From NCBI GenBank assembly GCA_964345215.1, contig CAYFQH010000078.1:1-6382 (forward strand): 6,382 nucleotides of DNA, written 5' to 3'. The notes beneath the pieces are model-generated. The model was not told the origin of the DNA. It saw only the letters and a program-made list of their open reading frames with translations, and did not search any database. This DNA comes from CAYFQH01 sp964345215. Its GTDB lineage: Bacteria > Bacillota > Clostridia > Christensenellales > Aristaeellaceae. The number at the start of each line of letters is the position of its first letter. Within the stretch, counting starts at the first letter, position 1. Shown here piece by piece: positions 1 to 6,168 of this stretch. The translations under genes were made by a program, and so were the position numbers.

Positions 1-39
1 AATGGGATGAGGTTTTTTGGTTTAGTGTAAAGAAAGTAG

Positions 40-115
40 AGCCTGCCAAAGGAAAGGAGCAGGCTGGATACCGAAATAGGCACTACCTGCCAGGGGGAAT
101 AGGCTGCCGGGCAGC
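40..115. other. GC-rich stretch of competing hairpins in the left intergenic region
   Basis: No gene is visible here. A perfect 7-bp stem joins AGCCTGC (40-46) to GCAGGCT (59-65) across a 12-nt loop. CCTGCCAGG (86-94) is a short palindrome, and GCTGC (103-107) pairs with GCAGC (111-115) across a 3-nt loop. CTGCC occurs three times (43-47, 87-91, 104-108), so the complementary GCAGG/GGCAG segments could pair in alternative ways. The hairpins are followed by a terminator at 122-140. This may be the 3' untranslated end of a rightward transcript entering from the left, or a small structured RNA. I recognise no known riboswitch or RNA family in it. Confidence 0.35.
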
Positions 116-121
116 GTAAAC

Positions 122-140
122 GGGGCAAACCCCTTTTCTT
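122..140 (+). terminator. Small intrinsic terminator upstream of the vanY-like gene
   Basis: GGGG (122-125) and CCCC (130-133) form a short all-GC stem closed by a CAAA tetraloop, followed by TTTTCTT (134-140). The stem is only 4 bp, but the T tract is well placed. It would end a rightward transcript entering from outside the window, just before the promoter of the next gene begins. The GGGCAAACC string resembles part of a c-di-GMP-I riboswitch, but the rest of that fold is absent. Confidence 0.5.
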
Positions 141-167
141 GCGCCTTTTTTCTACCCGTGATATACT
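139..167 (+). promoter_or_regulatory. Predicted extended -10 promoter of the vanY-like gene
   Basis: TATACT (162-167) is preceded by TGA (159-161), giving an extended -10. TTGCGC (139-144), which keeps the TTG of a -35 box, lies 17 nt upstream. Transcription would start near 174 and give a leader of about 24 nt carrying GGAGG at 189-193, only 4 nt before the ATG at 198. Confidence 0.6.
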
Positions 168-197
168 TACATCCATCCTAGTTCGTTTGGAGGAAGT

Positions 198-1307
198 ATG
201 GCAGATCAAGATAAAAGCAAACACATTAAACAAGCCCTTCTCATTTTTTTAGCCGTCGGCCTTATTTTTGCCATCGGCTGGGTGGGAAGCAGCATTTATG
301 GATCCTACCAGTATATTCAGCTGGAGGCCCAGGCCACCCCAACCCCCAGCCCTGATATTCACTCGGTTTTGGCCGCCACCCCCGACCCTAATGCCCCTAC
401 TCCGGCCCCGACGCCCCTTTTATTAAAAACAGGTACTCACGGGGAGCAGGTGCGCCACCTGCAAGCCAGGCTGCAAGCCCTGGGTTTTTATCAAGGCCAG
501 GTAGACGGCCAGTTCGGCATTGGTACAAAGGAAGCAGTAATGTGGTTTCAAAGCCAGCATCAATTACAGGCCGACGGTATGGTGGGCCCTGACACCATGG
601 AAATGATCGACTCCGAAAATGTCCAGCAGGCCCTGGCGACCCCCAGCCCTCAGCCGGAAGGGGCCTCCCTTGATGAGCAGGAGTTTTCCCTTTTGGAAGA
701 AGAAGGCCTGCCCTTTTTAATAAACAGAGAAAAACCGATTAACACAAACTTTGAAGCCCCCGGCCTGGTGTTTTTAAGGGAGGCCGTTCCCGATGGGCTG
801 ATTCAGATTAAGGGCAGCGAAATTGAAGGGAATGCCCAAGCAGTGGAAGCCTTGATTCAAATGATTACCGCCGCCCATGAACAGGGGCTGACGATATGGC
901 AGGTAAGCGCGGGGTACAGAAGCTATGGCTACCAAAAAACCCTTTTTGACCAGAAGGTGGCTGCCTATGAAAAGGAAGGTTTTTCAAAAACCAGGGCCAT
1001 CTCTGCCGCCAGGCAAACGGTGGCTGAGCCGGGCACCAGCGAACACCACACCGGCTTGGCCTTTGATGTTACCGTTCCCGGCGAAACCTTTAAATACACC
1101 CAGCAGGCTGATTGGCTTGCCAAAAACTGCTGGGATTACGGCTTTATTATCCGCTACCAAGAGGGGAAGGAAGACATTACCGGCTTTACGGCAGAACCCT
1201 GGCACATCCGCTATGTGGGCACCAGCCACAGCATTCCCATCCGGGATCAAGGCCTGGCCTTGGAAGAATACATCAGCCAAAACACAAGCCCTATTACCTT
1301 TAACTAG
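198..1307 (+). CDS. Membrane-anchored D-alanyl-D-alanine carboxypeptidase, VanY family, with peptidoglycan-binding domain
   Basis: This 369-residue protein should trim the terminal D-Ala from peptidoglycan stem peptides outside the membrane. Residues 12-33 form a single hydrophobic helix after a short charged N-terminus, which suggests a type II anchor. A Pro/Thr/Ala-rich linker spans 46-74. A peptidoglycan-binding domain (PG_binding_1 type, about 75-137) contains the DGQFGIGT and DGMVGPDT repeats. A second linker leads to a VanY domain (about 172-360). Zinc-site motifs are intact: SxHxxGxAxD at 281-290 gives H283 and D290, and EPWH at 333-336 gives the catalytic Glu E333 and ligand H336. R241 in GYRS fits the substrate-binding Arg of the family. 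The start is backed by GGAGG at 189-193 and the helix that follows. No vanRS, vanH, vanA or vanX homologue is beside it, so a cell-wall maintenance role is likelier than glycopeptide resistance. An L,D- or D,D-specific variant cannot be separated by eye. Confidence 0.9.
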   Translation: MADQDKSKHIKQALLIFLAVGLIFAIGWVGSSIYGSYQYIQLEAQATPTPSPDIHSVLAATPDPNAPTPAPTPLLLKTGTHGEQVRHLQARLQALGFYQGQVDGQFGIGTKEAVMWFQSQHQLQADGMVGPDTMEMIDSENVQQALATPSPQPEGASLDEQEFSLLEEEGLPFLINREKPINTNFEAPGLVFLREAVPDGLIQIKGSEIEGNAQAVEALIQMITAAHEQGLTIWQVSAGYRSYGYQKTLFDQKVAAYEKEGFSKTRAISAARQTVAEPGTSEHHTGLAFDVTVPGETFKYTQQADWLAKNCWDYGFIIRYQEGKEDITGFTAEPWHIRYVGTSHSIPIRDQGLALEEYISQNTSPITFN

Positions 1308-1333
1308 GCAAGCCTTCACAAGTCGATCCCAAT

Positions 1334-1358
1334 AAAAAAGCAACCCCTTTTTTGTTGC
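1334..1358 (-). terminator. Weak terminator-like hairpin after the vanY-like gene
   Basis: GCAAC (1340-1344) pairs with GTTGC (1354-1358) over a 9-nt loop. Read on the minus strand, this stem is followed by TTTTTT (1339-1334), the usual terminator order, yet no minus-strand gene lies to its right. Read on the plus strand, an alternative A6G/CT6 stem (1334-1340 with 1347-1353) could form but has no clean T tract after it. It may act weakly in both directions, stopping vanY read-through or antisense transcription from the melA side. Confidence 0.3.
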
Positions 1359-1388
1359 CGGCCCCATGATTATAGGTTCACTTTTGAA

Positions 1389-1402
1389 TCAAACCGTTAA
1401 AA
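1389..1402 (+). promoter_or_regulatory. Weak cre-like site upstream of melA
   Basis: TCAAACCGTTAAAA matches the Firmicute catabolite-responsive consensus TGWAANCGNTNWCA at all positions except the G at position 2 and the C at position 13. It lies about 60 nt upstream of the melA -10. CcpA control of an alpha-galactosidase gene would make sense, but both mismatches fall in conserved positions, so this is a suggestion only. Confidence 0.25.
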
Positions 1403-1459
1403 AAGCGAGTATTATGCAAAATAGATGCTCTCTTTTTTTCATTTTTTCTCTTCTTTTTT

Positions 1460-1468
1460 TGCTATAAT
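1460..1468 (+). promoter_or_regulatory. Predicted extended -10 promoter of melA
   Basis: A consensus TATAAT (1463-1468) is preceded by TGC (1460-1462), forming a strong extended -10. The place where a -35 box would sit (1440-1445) reads CATTTT, inside a pyrimidine tract at 1428-1460 with a single purine. Transcription should start near 1475, leaving a leader of about 25 nt before the ATG at 1500. With no -35 box, the promoter relies on the extended -10 or on an activator. Confidence 0.65.
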
Positions 1469-1486
1469 GAGTACAATTAATTTTAT

Positions 1487-1493
1487 GGAGGAG
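1487..1493 (+). promoter_or_regulatory. Ribosome binding site that fixes the melA start
   Basis: GGAGGAG at 1487-1493 lies 6 nt before the ATG at 1500. The reading frame stays open upstream to an ATG at 1425, but that codon precedes the predicted promoter and has no comparable site in front of it. The 1500 start is therefore preferred. Confidence 0.85.
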
Positions 1494-1499
1494 AAAGCC

Positions 1500-2807
1500 A
1501 TGGCCAAAATTACTTTTATGGGTGCCGGAAGCACCGTGTTTGCCAAAAATGTGTTGGGCGACTGTATGACCACCCCCGCCCTTGAGGATGCCCGGATTGC
1601 CCTTTACGACATTGACCCGAACCGCCTGGAAGATTCAAAATTGATGCTGGAGGCCATTAACAACAATGTAGGGGGTAAGGCCACCATTACCGCCTATTTA
1701 GGGGTAGAAAACCGCAAGGCTGCTTTAAGAGATGCCGATTACGTGGTAAATGCCATTCAAGTAGGCCTGTACGACCCCTGCACCAAAACCGACTTTGAAG
1801 TGCCTAAAAAATACGGTCTTCGCCAAACCATTGGCGACACCTTGGGCATTGGGGGTATTTTTAGGGCTTTACGAACCATTCCCGTATTGTTTGACTTTGC
1901 AAAGGACATGGAAGAAGTATGCCCTGACGCCTGGTTTTTAAACTATACCAACCCCATGGTTTCCTTAACCGGGGCCATGCTCCAATATACCCCTATTAAA
2001 ACAGTAGGCCTTTGCCACAGTGTGCAGGTTTGTGCCAAAGGGCTGCTGGAAGGCCTTGGCATGCCCTACAACGATCAAATTCAGTGGAAGATTGCCGGCA
2101 TTAACCACCAGGCCTGGCTGCTGGAACTAAGCGATAAAGGCAAGGATTTATACCCCGAGGTAAAAAAACGCGCCGCTGCCCGCAGCGAAAAGCATAAGGA
2201 CATGGTGCGCTATGAAGTGATGAAGCGCTTTGGCTATTACATTACCGAATCCAGCGAGCACAATGCCGAGTATATGCCCTATTTTATTAAAGACAAGTAT
2301 CCGGAGCTGATTGAAAAATTTAACATCCCCCTGGATGAATACCCTCGCCGCTGCGTTTCGCAAATAGCCGCCTGGGAGCAACGGCGGGAGGAATTAGTTA
2401 AAAACCCCCACCTGAGCCACAGCCGTACCCTGGAATATGCCAGCTATATTATGGAGGCCATGGAAACCAACGTGCCCTACAAAATTGGCGGCAATGTACT
2501 AAATACCGGGCTGATTACCAACCTGCCCCAAAACGCCGTTGTAGAAGTGCCTTGTTTAGTTGATGCCAGCGGCATTAGCCCCTGCTACGTGGGGGATTTA
2601 CCTGAGCAGTGCGCTGCCATGAACCGCACCAACTTAAATGTGCACCTGCTGGCTATTCAGGCGGCGGTAACCCGTAAAAAAGATTACATTTACCAAGCCG
2701 CTTTGATGGACCCCCATTGTCAAAGCGAACTTTCCATTGATGATATTGTAGCCATGTGCAATGACTTAATTGAGGCCCACGGCAGCTGGCTGCCCCAGTA
2801 CCAATAA
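1500..2807 (+). CDS. melA: Alpha-galactosidase, glycoside hydrolase family 4 (MelA type)
   Basis: This 435-residue cytoplasmic enzyme should hydrolyse alpha-1,6-galactosides such as melibiose and raffinose. It would use NAD and a divalent metal (usually Mn2+) in the redox-elimination mechanism of family GH4. The N-terminus has the Rossmann loop GAGSTVF (8-14) and an acidic residue D37 ending the second strand. NYTNP at 148-152 is the family's Asn motif. CHSV at 172-175 is the signature of the alpha-galactosidase branch; other GH4 branches carry sequences such as CHEV or CNxP. C172 and H203 are the expected metal ligands. The ESSEHNAEYMPYF block at 250-262 is also typical of this branch. Length is close to E. 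coli MelA (about 450). Residues upstream of this start would add a Phe-rich, leader-like stretch that a cytoplasmic enzyme should not have. The gene has its own promoter and terminator and looks monocistronic, with no sugar transporter beside it. Substrate within the galactoside group is inferred. Confidence 0.9.
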   Translation: MAKITFMGAGSTVFAKNVLGDCMTTPALEDARIALYDIDPNRLEDSKLMLEAINNNVGGKATITAYLGVENRKAALRDADYVVNAIQVGLYDPCTKTDFEVPKKYGLRQTIGDTLGIGGIFRALRTIPVLFDFAKDMEEVCPDAWFLNYTNPMVSLTGAMLQYTPIKTVGLCHSVQVCAKGLLEGLGMPYNDQIQWKIAGINHQAWLLELSDKGKDLYPEVKKRAAARSEKHKDMVRYEVMKRFGYYITESSEHNAEYMPYFIKDKYPELIEKFNIPLDEYPRRCVSQIAAWEQRREELVKNPHLSHSRTLEYASYIMEAMETNVPYKIGGNVLNTGLITNLPQNAVVEVPCLVDASGISPCYVGDLPEQCAAMNRTNLNVHLLAIQAAVTRKKDYIYQAALMDPHCQSELSIDDIVAMCNDLIEAHGSWLPQYQ

Positions 2808-2823
2808 GCTTTACTAACAAAAT

Positions 2824-2857
2824 AAAAAAACCGAAGGATGAATCCTTCGGTTTTTTT
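2824..2857. terminator. Strong bidirectional terminator between melA and pfkA
   Basis: CCGAAGGA (2831-2838) pairs perfectly with TCCTTCGG (2843-2850) around a TGAA loop. The stem is flanked by A7 (2824-2830) and T7 (2851-2857), so it reads as an intrinsic terminator on both strands. It begins 16 nt after the melA stop and 9 nt after the pfkA stop on the other strand, and serves both convergent genes. Confidence 0.95.
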
Positions 2858-2866
2858 ATGACGCTA

Positions 2867-3907
2867 CTATATGCTATTGACCAAATCATACATTTGCTTG
2901 TTAAAAGCTCTGGTTTTCTTTAAAGCGTCGTGAATAGGCAAGTGGTATACCCGGCCATCGCGCACGCCAATGGCCTGGTTGCTCATGCCCTTGTCTAAAA
3001 GGCTCATGGCCAGGTGCCCTGCTTCAAAGGCAAATACGCTGTCCTTTGATGTGGGGGCTGCCCCCCGCTGGGTGTAGCCCAATACCGTTGCCCGGGCTTC
3101 AATGCCTCCGCACATTCTTTTTAGGGTGGAGGCAAAGCGGGGGGCTGAAATAGGCTCCCCGATAAAGCATTGTTTGCCATTTTCGTTTAAAAAGGTGCAA
3201 AAATCAAAATCTTCCATAGAGTCCCAGCAGCCTTCGGCCACAATAAAGGTGGCCCGGGTATTGCCCTGGCTAATCAGCTCGTTTAAGCGCTGCGCCGCTT
3301 GGGGGATGCTCCACTTCACTTCCGGCACCAGCACCATTTCGGCCCCGGTTGCCATGGCGGTAGACAGGGCAATTTCGCCGCAATGGCGGCCCATAACCTC
3401 CACCACGGCCGGGCGGTCGTGGCTTCTGGATGTGGCCCGAATAGAACGAACGGCCTCTACACAAACGTTTACTGCCGTATCAAAGCCCAGGCTGCTTTCG
3501 GTATAGGGCAGGTCATTATCAATGGTGCCAGGAATGGAAATACAACGAATTCCCTGTTCCGCCAGGCGCATAGCCCCCTGAAAGCTGCCATCGCCACCAA
3601 TCACGATTAAGTCTTCAATGCCTTGGGTCCGCAGGTAGTCTGCCGCCTGCTTTTGACACTCGGGCTTTTTAAAGTCTTCGCAGCGGGCAGTTCTTAAAAA
3701 GGTGCCCGGCCGATCGGCAATGTCTAAAATTAAATCCAGAGGCATTTCTATTAAATCATCGGGGTTTTGGGATAACAAGCCGTTAAAGCCCCGCTTAATT
3801 CCCACAAGAGATGCCCCGTAATAGGCAGCGTTTTTAGCAATGGCCATCACCGTGGCATTCATTCCAGGGCTGTCGCCGCCGCTGGTTAACACAGCAAATT
3901 TTCTCAT
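2867..3907 (-). CDS. pfkA: 6-phosphofructokinase, PfkA family, ATP-type, with unusual effector site
   Basis: This 346-residue cytoplasmic enzyme should phosphorylate fructose 6-phosphate to the 1,6-bisphosphate in glycolysis. GGD (10-12), R75, GGDGS (104-108), PGTIDND (126-132, catalytic D130), R165, MGRHCG (172-177), E225, R272 and R281 match the E. coli active site. G107 and G127 occupy the positions that are Asp and Lys in PPi-dependent enzymes, so ATP is the likely donor. By my hand alignment, E. coli effector residues R21, R25, R54 and K213 appear as Met, Lys, Leu and Asn, while R154 and E187 are kept. The fructose 6-phosphate ligand H249 is Tyr (Y278). About 26 extra residues lie between E225 and R272; typical enzymes have about 320 residues. 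AGGAG (3921-3917) precedes the ATG by 9 nt. The gene follows the acyltransferase gene by 112 nt on the same strand but has its own predicted promoter. A paralogue with different regulation or sugar-phosphate preference is possible. Confidence 0.92.
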   Translation of the reverse strand: MRKFAVLTSGGDSPGMNATVMAIAKNAAYYGASLVGIKRGFNGLLSQNPDDLIEMPLDLILDIADRPGTFLRTARCEDFKKPECQKQAADYLRTQGIEDLIVIGGDGSFQGAMRLAEQGIRCISIPGTIDNDLPYTESSLGFDTAVNVCVEAVRSIRATSRSHDRPAVVEVMGRHCGEIALSTAMATGAEMVLVPEVKWSIPQAAQRLNELISQGNTRATFIVAEGCWDSMEDFDFCTFLNENGKQCFIGEPISAPRFASTLKRMCGGIEARATVLGYTQRGAAPTSKDSVFAFEAGHLAMSLLDKGMSNQAIGVRDGRVYHLPIHDALKKTRAFNKQMYDLVNSI

Positions 3908-3955
3908 CCTTCATCTCTCCTGTTTCATCTTTGTCTATTTAAATCAAAACAGCCT

Positions 3956-3968
3956 AAAAGGCCCTTTT
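3956..3968 (-). repeat. Small palindrome in the pfkA leader
   Basis: AAAAGG and CCTTTT flank a single C, giving a perfect 6+1+6 dyad in the untranslated leader about 50 nt before the pfkA start. An overlapping GCCT/AGGC dyad (3952-3962) could pair instead. It may be a regulator site or a weak hairpin; neither form has the GC stem plus T tract of a convincing terminator for the upstream acyltransferase gene. Confidence 0.3.
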
Positions 3969-3989
3969 CGCAAAAAAACGTACGCTATT

Positions 3990-3998
3990 ACTATATCA
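3990..3998 (-). promoter_or_regulatory. Predicted extended -10 promoter of pfkA
   Basis: On the minus strand TATAGT (3995-3990) is preceded by TGA (3998-3996). No recognisable -35 box is found 16-18 nt further upstream. Transcription would start near 3983, giving a leader of about 75 nt. The site lies just past the stop codon of the acyltransferase gene, so pfkA may be transcribed on its own, with or without read-through. Confidence 0.45.
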
Positions 3999-4019
3999 TA
4001 TTTCCGGCTAGACCACCAG

Positions 4020-6134
4020 CTATTTTACGGGGCTAATTCCTTTGTTTTTAGCGTTTGTTTCCATCTGGCGGGCCATGGCATTCATCCTGCTTTGAAGATC
4101 AGAAACAATACGCTGTTTTTCCTGGGTGGGCTGGGCATCGGGGTTGTATTCAACCGCCGGGCCAATGGCAATGGTGCGTATTTCCTTGCTGGCATAAATA
4201 GGCACAAACTTTACTTTTTTGCCCGTTTTGTTGTAGAGCATAGGGGCAATCATGGTAAAGCCCGTATAAAAATCCCCTACCCCCTGGGTGAGGTAGCCCG
4301 GGCTATCCAAGCTTTGGGCATCTGGGTTTTCCGGGAAGATCAGCAGGTTATCTTCGGCCATCATGGCATCCAACGACAGGCGGAAGGTTTTCATCAAGTC
4401 CCGCAGCTTGTTGCGGTATACGGGAATGGCCTCCATCGAGCGAAAAAGCCACAGGGATATGGGGGCCCCAATGCGCCTTGCAATAAACTTCTTAAACCCC
4501 GTTGGCAGCCATTTGATAGGCTCAATATTGTATTTATAAAGATAGGCCGCCGCTTCGTTGGCATCATCCATTAAATCGCTGATGCTCCAAGGCCGCAGGA
4601 AAAAAGGCAGATATAAGTTGGTAACCACCGGACCGTAAATACTGCCGTGGTTACAGATAAACACCAGTTCACCATCGGCCCCTTGGGGAACGTTTTCTTT
4701 TCCAACAACCTTGTGGCGGTAAAAGGGCCGTACCAGGGTAATCAAAACCCGAATACCAAAATCCCGCTTGTGTTTTTTTACCACAACCCTTTGCAACTGG
4801 GCATCCAGCTGGGCATTTTCTTCCCCAGCCTCTTTTATTTGCAAAATGCGCTTTAACTTTTGCCGATACTTGGTGGAAATGGGAAATTGAAGCACACTAA
4901 TGGTAACAGCTAGAATAATTAAAGTTGCAGGAAAAATTAAAAAGGGTTCAAAAGCCATCACCATCTCCTGAGAGGTTTGGGGAATGACCAGTCCTTCGAT
5001 TACCGCCATTACCAGCATAAAGGCCAAAACAATAATCTCTCCAAAGGTAATGGCAAAATCTTTAATGTTCTTTTGAAGATGGAAGTAGCTTCCCTCCACC
5101 CTCCCCAGATGAAAAGCAACCACCTGCTGCATATCCTGCTCAAAAATAGCCAGGCTGCCGGCACAAAGGGTGGCTCCAATATAGCACAAGGCCAGGGCGA
5201 TGTAAGCTGTAATTTCTTTGCCGGGAATGGTGAAGTACCTGCCAAACAAAACCATGCCTGCAAACCAAAATAAGGTGCCTATGGCCCCTTCAAAGGCTGG
5301 ATCCCGCTGTTTTTCTTTCATCCCTTTGCCCACATAAAAAGCAATTTCGCGGGATGCAATAATAAACACAAAGGATAAAAGCATGTAGATTAAAATATCC
5401 TGCGCCGAAATAACAATATAGGTGCAGGCTAACACAATGGTCATATACAAGGCGATAATGTACAAATTATATAAAACGGTAAAGGCATGGTAAGCATTTA
5501 CTCCTTTAAGGCGCAGGCCCAGCTCTTTTACTTGAGCATCCTCTTCCTGGCTATGGTATAAAAGGCTTGCCCGGTCCTTCCACTGATCGTACAGTTCAAT
5601 AAGCCCGCACAGGGCAAAGCCCCCCAATACCAGCAGGGCAGGGGTTATGTTTAGGGAATAGGTAAGCAGGAGCCCCACCACAATCAAGGTTAACAGCTGA
5701 GTGCCGCCAATGGCCATAACACAGTATTTTTTGCGCCATTGGCCGTTAACCCAGTAGCTCAAAATCTTTTTGATTAGCAATTCACGTATAATACTTGACA
5801 GGGCAATGGCAAAAATAATCCATACCATGGGGTTATCCGGTGAGATGGGGAAAAAACCCAAAAAGAAACAGGTTGCCAAAAGAATCAGTATTAAAAAAAG
5901 GCGCGCCCCCCACTTTGCCCCTTTGGAGACTGTTTTTGCATTTGAGCCGGTAAAGGTCTGTAAAAAAACCAGGGTCACCCTGCCGCATAAGTATAGGGCA
6001 CCACCCATTAAGGGCAGGGTAACAAGGACTTTTGAAACAATCATAATGTACATAAAGTTGCATAAAGACGCAAAGGAAAGACCTGTGGCGGGACGGGGCT
6101 GGATGCTGGCCGCTCCCTTTGTTTTCTTCGCCAT
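4020..6134 (-). CDS. Polytopic membrane protein fused to a PlsC-like acyltransferase domain
   Basis: The first 420 or so of 704 residues are hydrophobic helices and the last 240 or so resemble glycerolipid acyltransferases, which add acyl groups to lysophospholipids or glycerol phosphates. Predicted helices lie near 27-61 (probably a pair), 79-97, 102-120, 138-159, 163-182, 217-242, 246-268, 284-302, 308-330, 361-383 and 393-416. Lys/Arg-rich loops alternate consistently with 12 helices and both ends in the cytoplasm. The longest central loop (183-216) falls between helices 6 and 7, as in major facilitator transporters. The PlsC-like part (about 470-665) shows VVGKENVP (476-483), NHGSIYG (495-501), IPVYRN (570-575), FPEN (600-603) and FVPIY (643-647). 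The motif NHX4D has Gly501 for Asp, and FPEG has Asn603 for Gly, so activity is uncertain. AAAGGAGGG (6148-6140) precedes the ATG by 5 nt. The layout recalls LplT-Aas fusions but no acyl-ACP synthetase domain is present. The membrane half is not firmly recognised. Confidence 0.8.
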   Translation of the reverse strand: MAKKTKGAASIQPRPATGLSFASLCNFMYIMIVSKVLVTLPLMGGALYLCGRVTLVFLQTFTGSNAKTVSKGAKWGARLFLILILLATCFFLGFFPISPDNPMVWIIFAIALSSIIRELLIKKILSYWVNGQWRKKYCVMAIGGTQLLTLIVVGLLLTYSLNITPALLVLGGFALCGLIELYDQWKDRASLLYHSQEEDAQVKELGLRLKGVNAYHAFTVLYNLYIIALYMTIVLACTYIVISAQDILIYMLLSFVFIIASREIAFYVGKGMKEKQRDPAFEGAIGTLFWFAGMVLFGRYFTIPGKEITAYIALALCYIGATLCAGSLAIFEQDMQQVVAFHLGRVEGSYFHLQKNIKDFAITFGEIIVLAFMLVMAVIEGLVIPQTSQEMVMAFEPFLIFPATLIILAVTISVLQFPISTKYRQKLKRILQIKEAGEENAQLDAQLQRVVVKKHKRDFGIRVLITLVRPFYRHKVVGKENVPQGADGELVFICNHGSIYGPVVTNLYLPFFLRPWSISDLMDDANEAAAYLYKYNIEPIKWLPTGFKKFIARRIGAPISLWLFRSMEAIPVYRNKLRDLMKTFRLSLDAMMAEDNLLIFPENPDAQSLDSPGYLTQGVGDFYTGFTMIAPMLYNKTGKKVKFVPIYASKEIRTIAIGPAVEYNPDAQPTQEKQRIVSDLQSRMNAMARQMETNAKNKGISPVK

Positions 6135-6168
6135 GGGGACCCTCCTTTATACTGCTGGCTAATAAAAA

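Noticed and set aside
122..140. Fragment resembling a c-di-GMP-I riboswitch (GGGCAAACC)
   Set aside because: The downstream conserved parts of that riboswitch are absent, and the bases form a short terminator stem directly followed by a promoter.
198..1307. Part of a vancomycin resistance cluster
   Set aside because: No ligase, dehydrogenase, dipeptidase or two-component genes are next to it; a VanY domain alone is common in ordinary cell-wall enzymes.
2867..3907. PPi-dependent phosphofructokinase
   Set aside because: The two discriminating positions are both Gly (GGDGS and PGTIDND), as in ATP-dependent enzymes; PPi enzymes carry Asp and Lys there.
3922..4019. Intrinsic terminator for the acyltransferase gene
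   Set aside because: The minus strand has T runs here but no GC-rich stem directly before them; the small dyads at 3952-3968 are too weak to call.
3840..4574. Plus-strand open frame of 244 codons over the pfkA/acyltransferase junction
   Set aside because: It is antisense to two well-supported genes, begins inside pfkA coding sequence, and its translation shows no domain.
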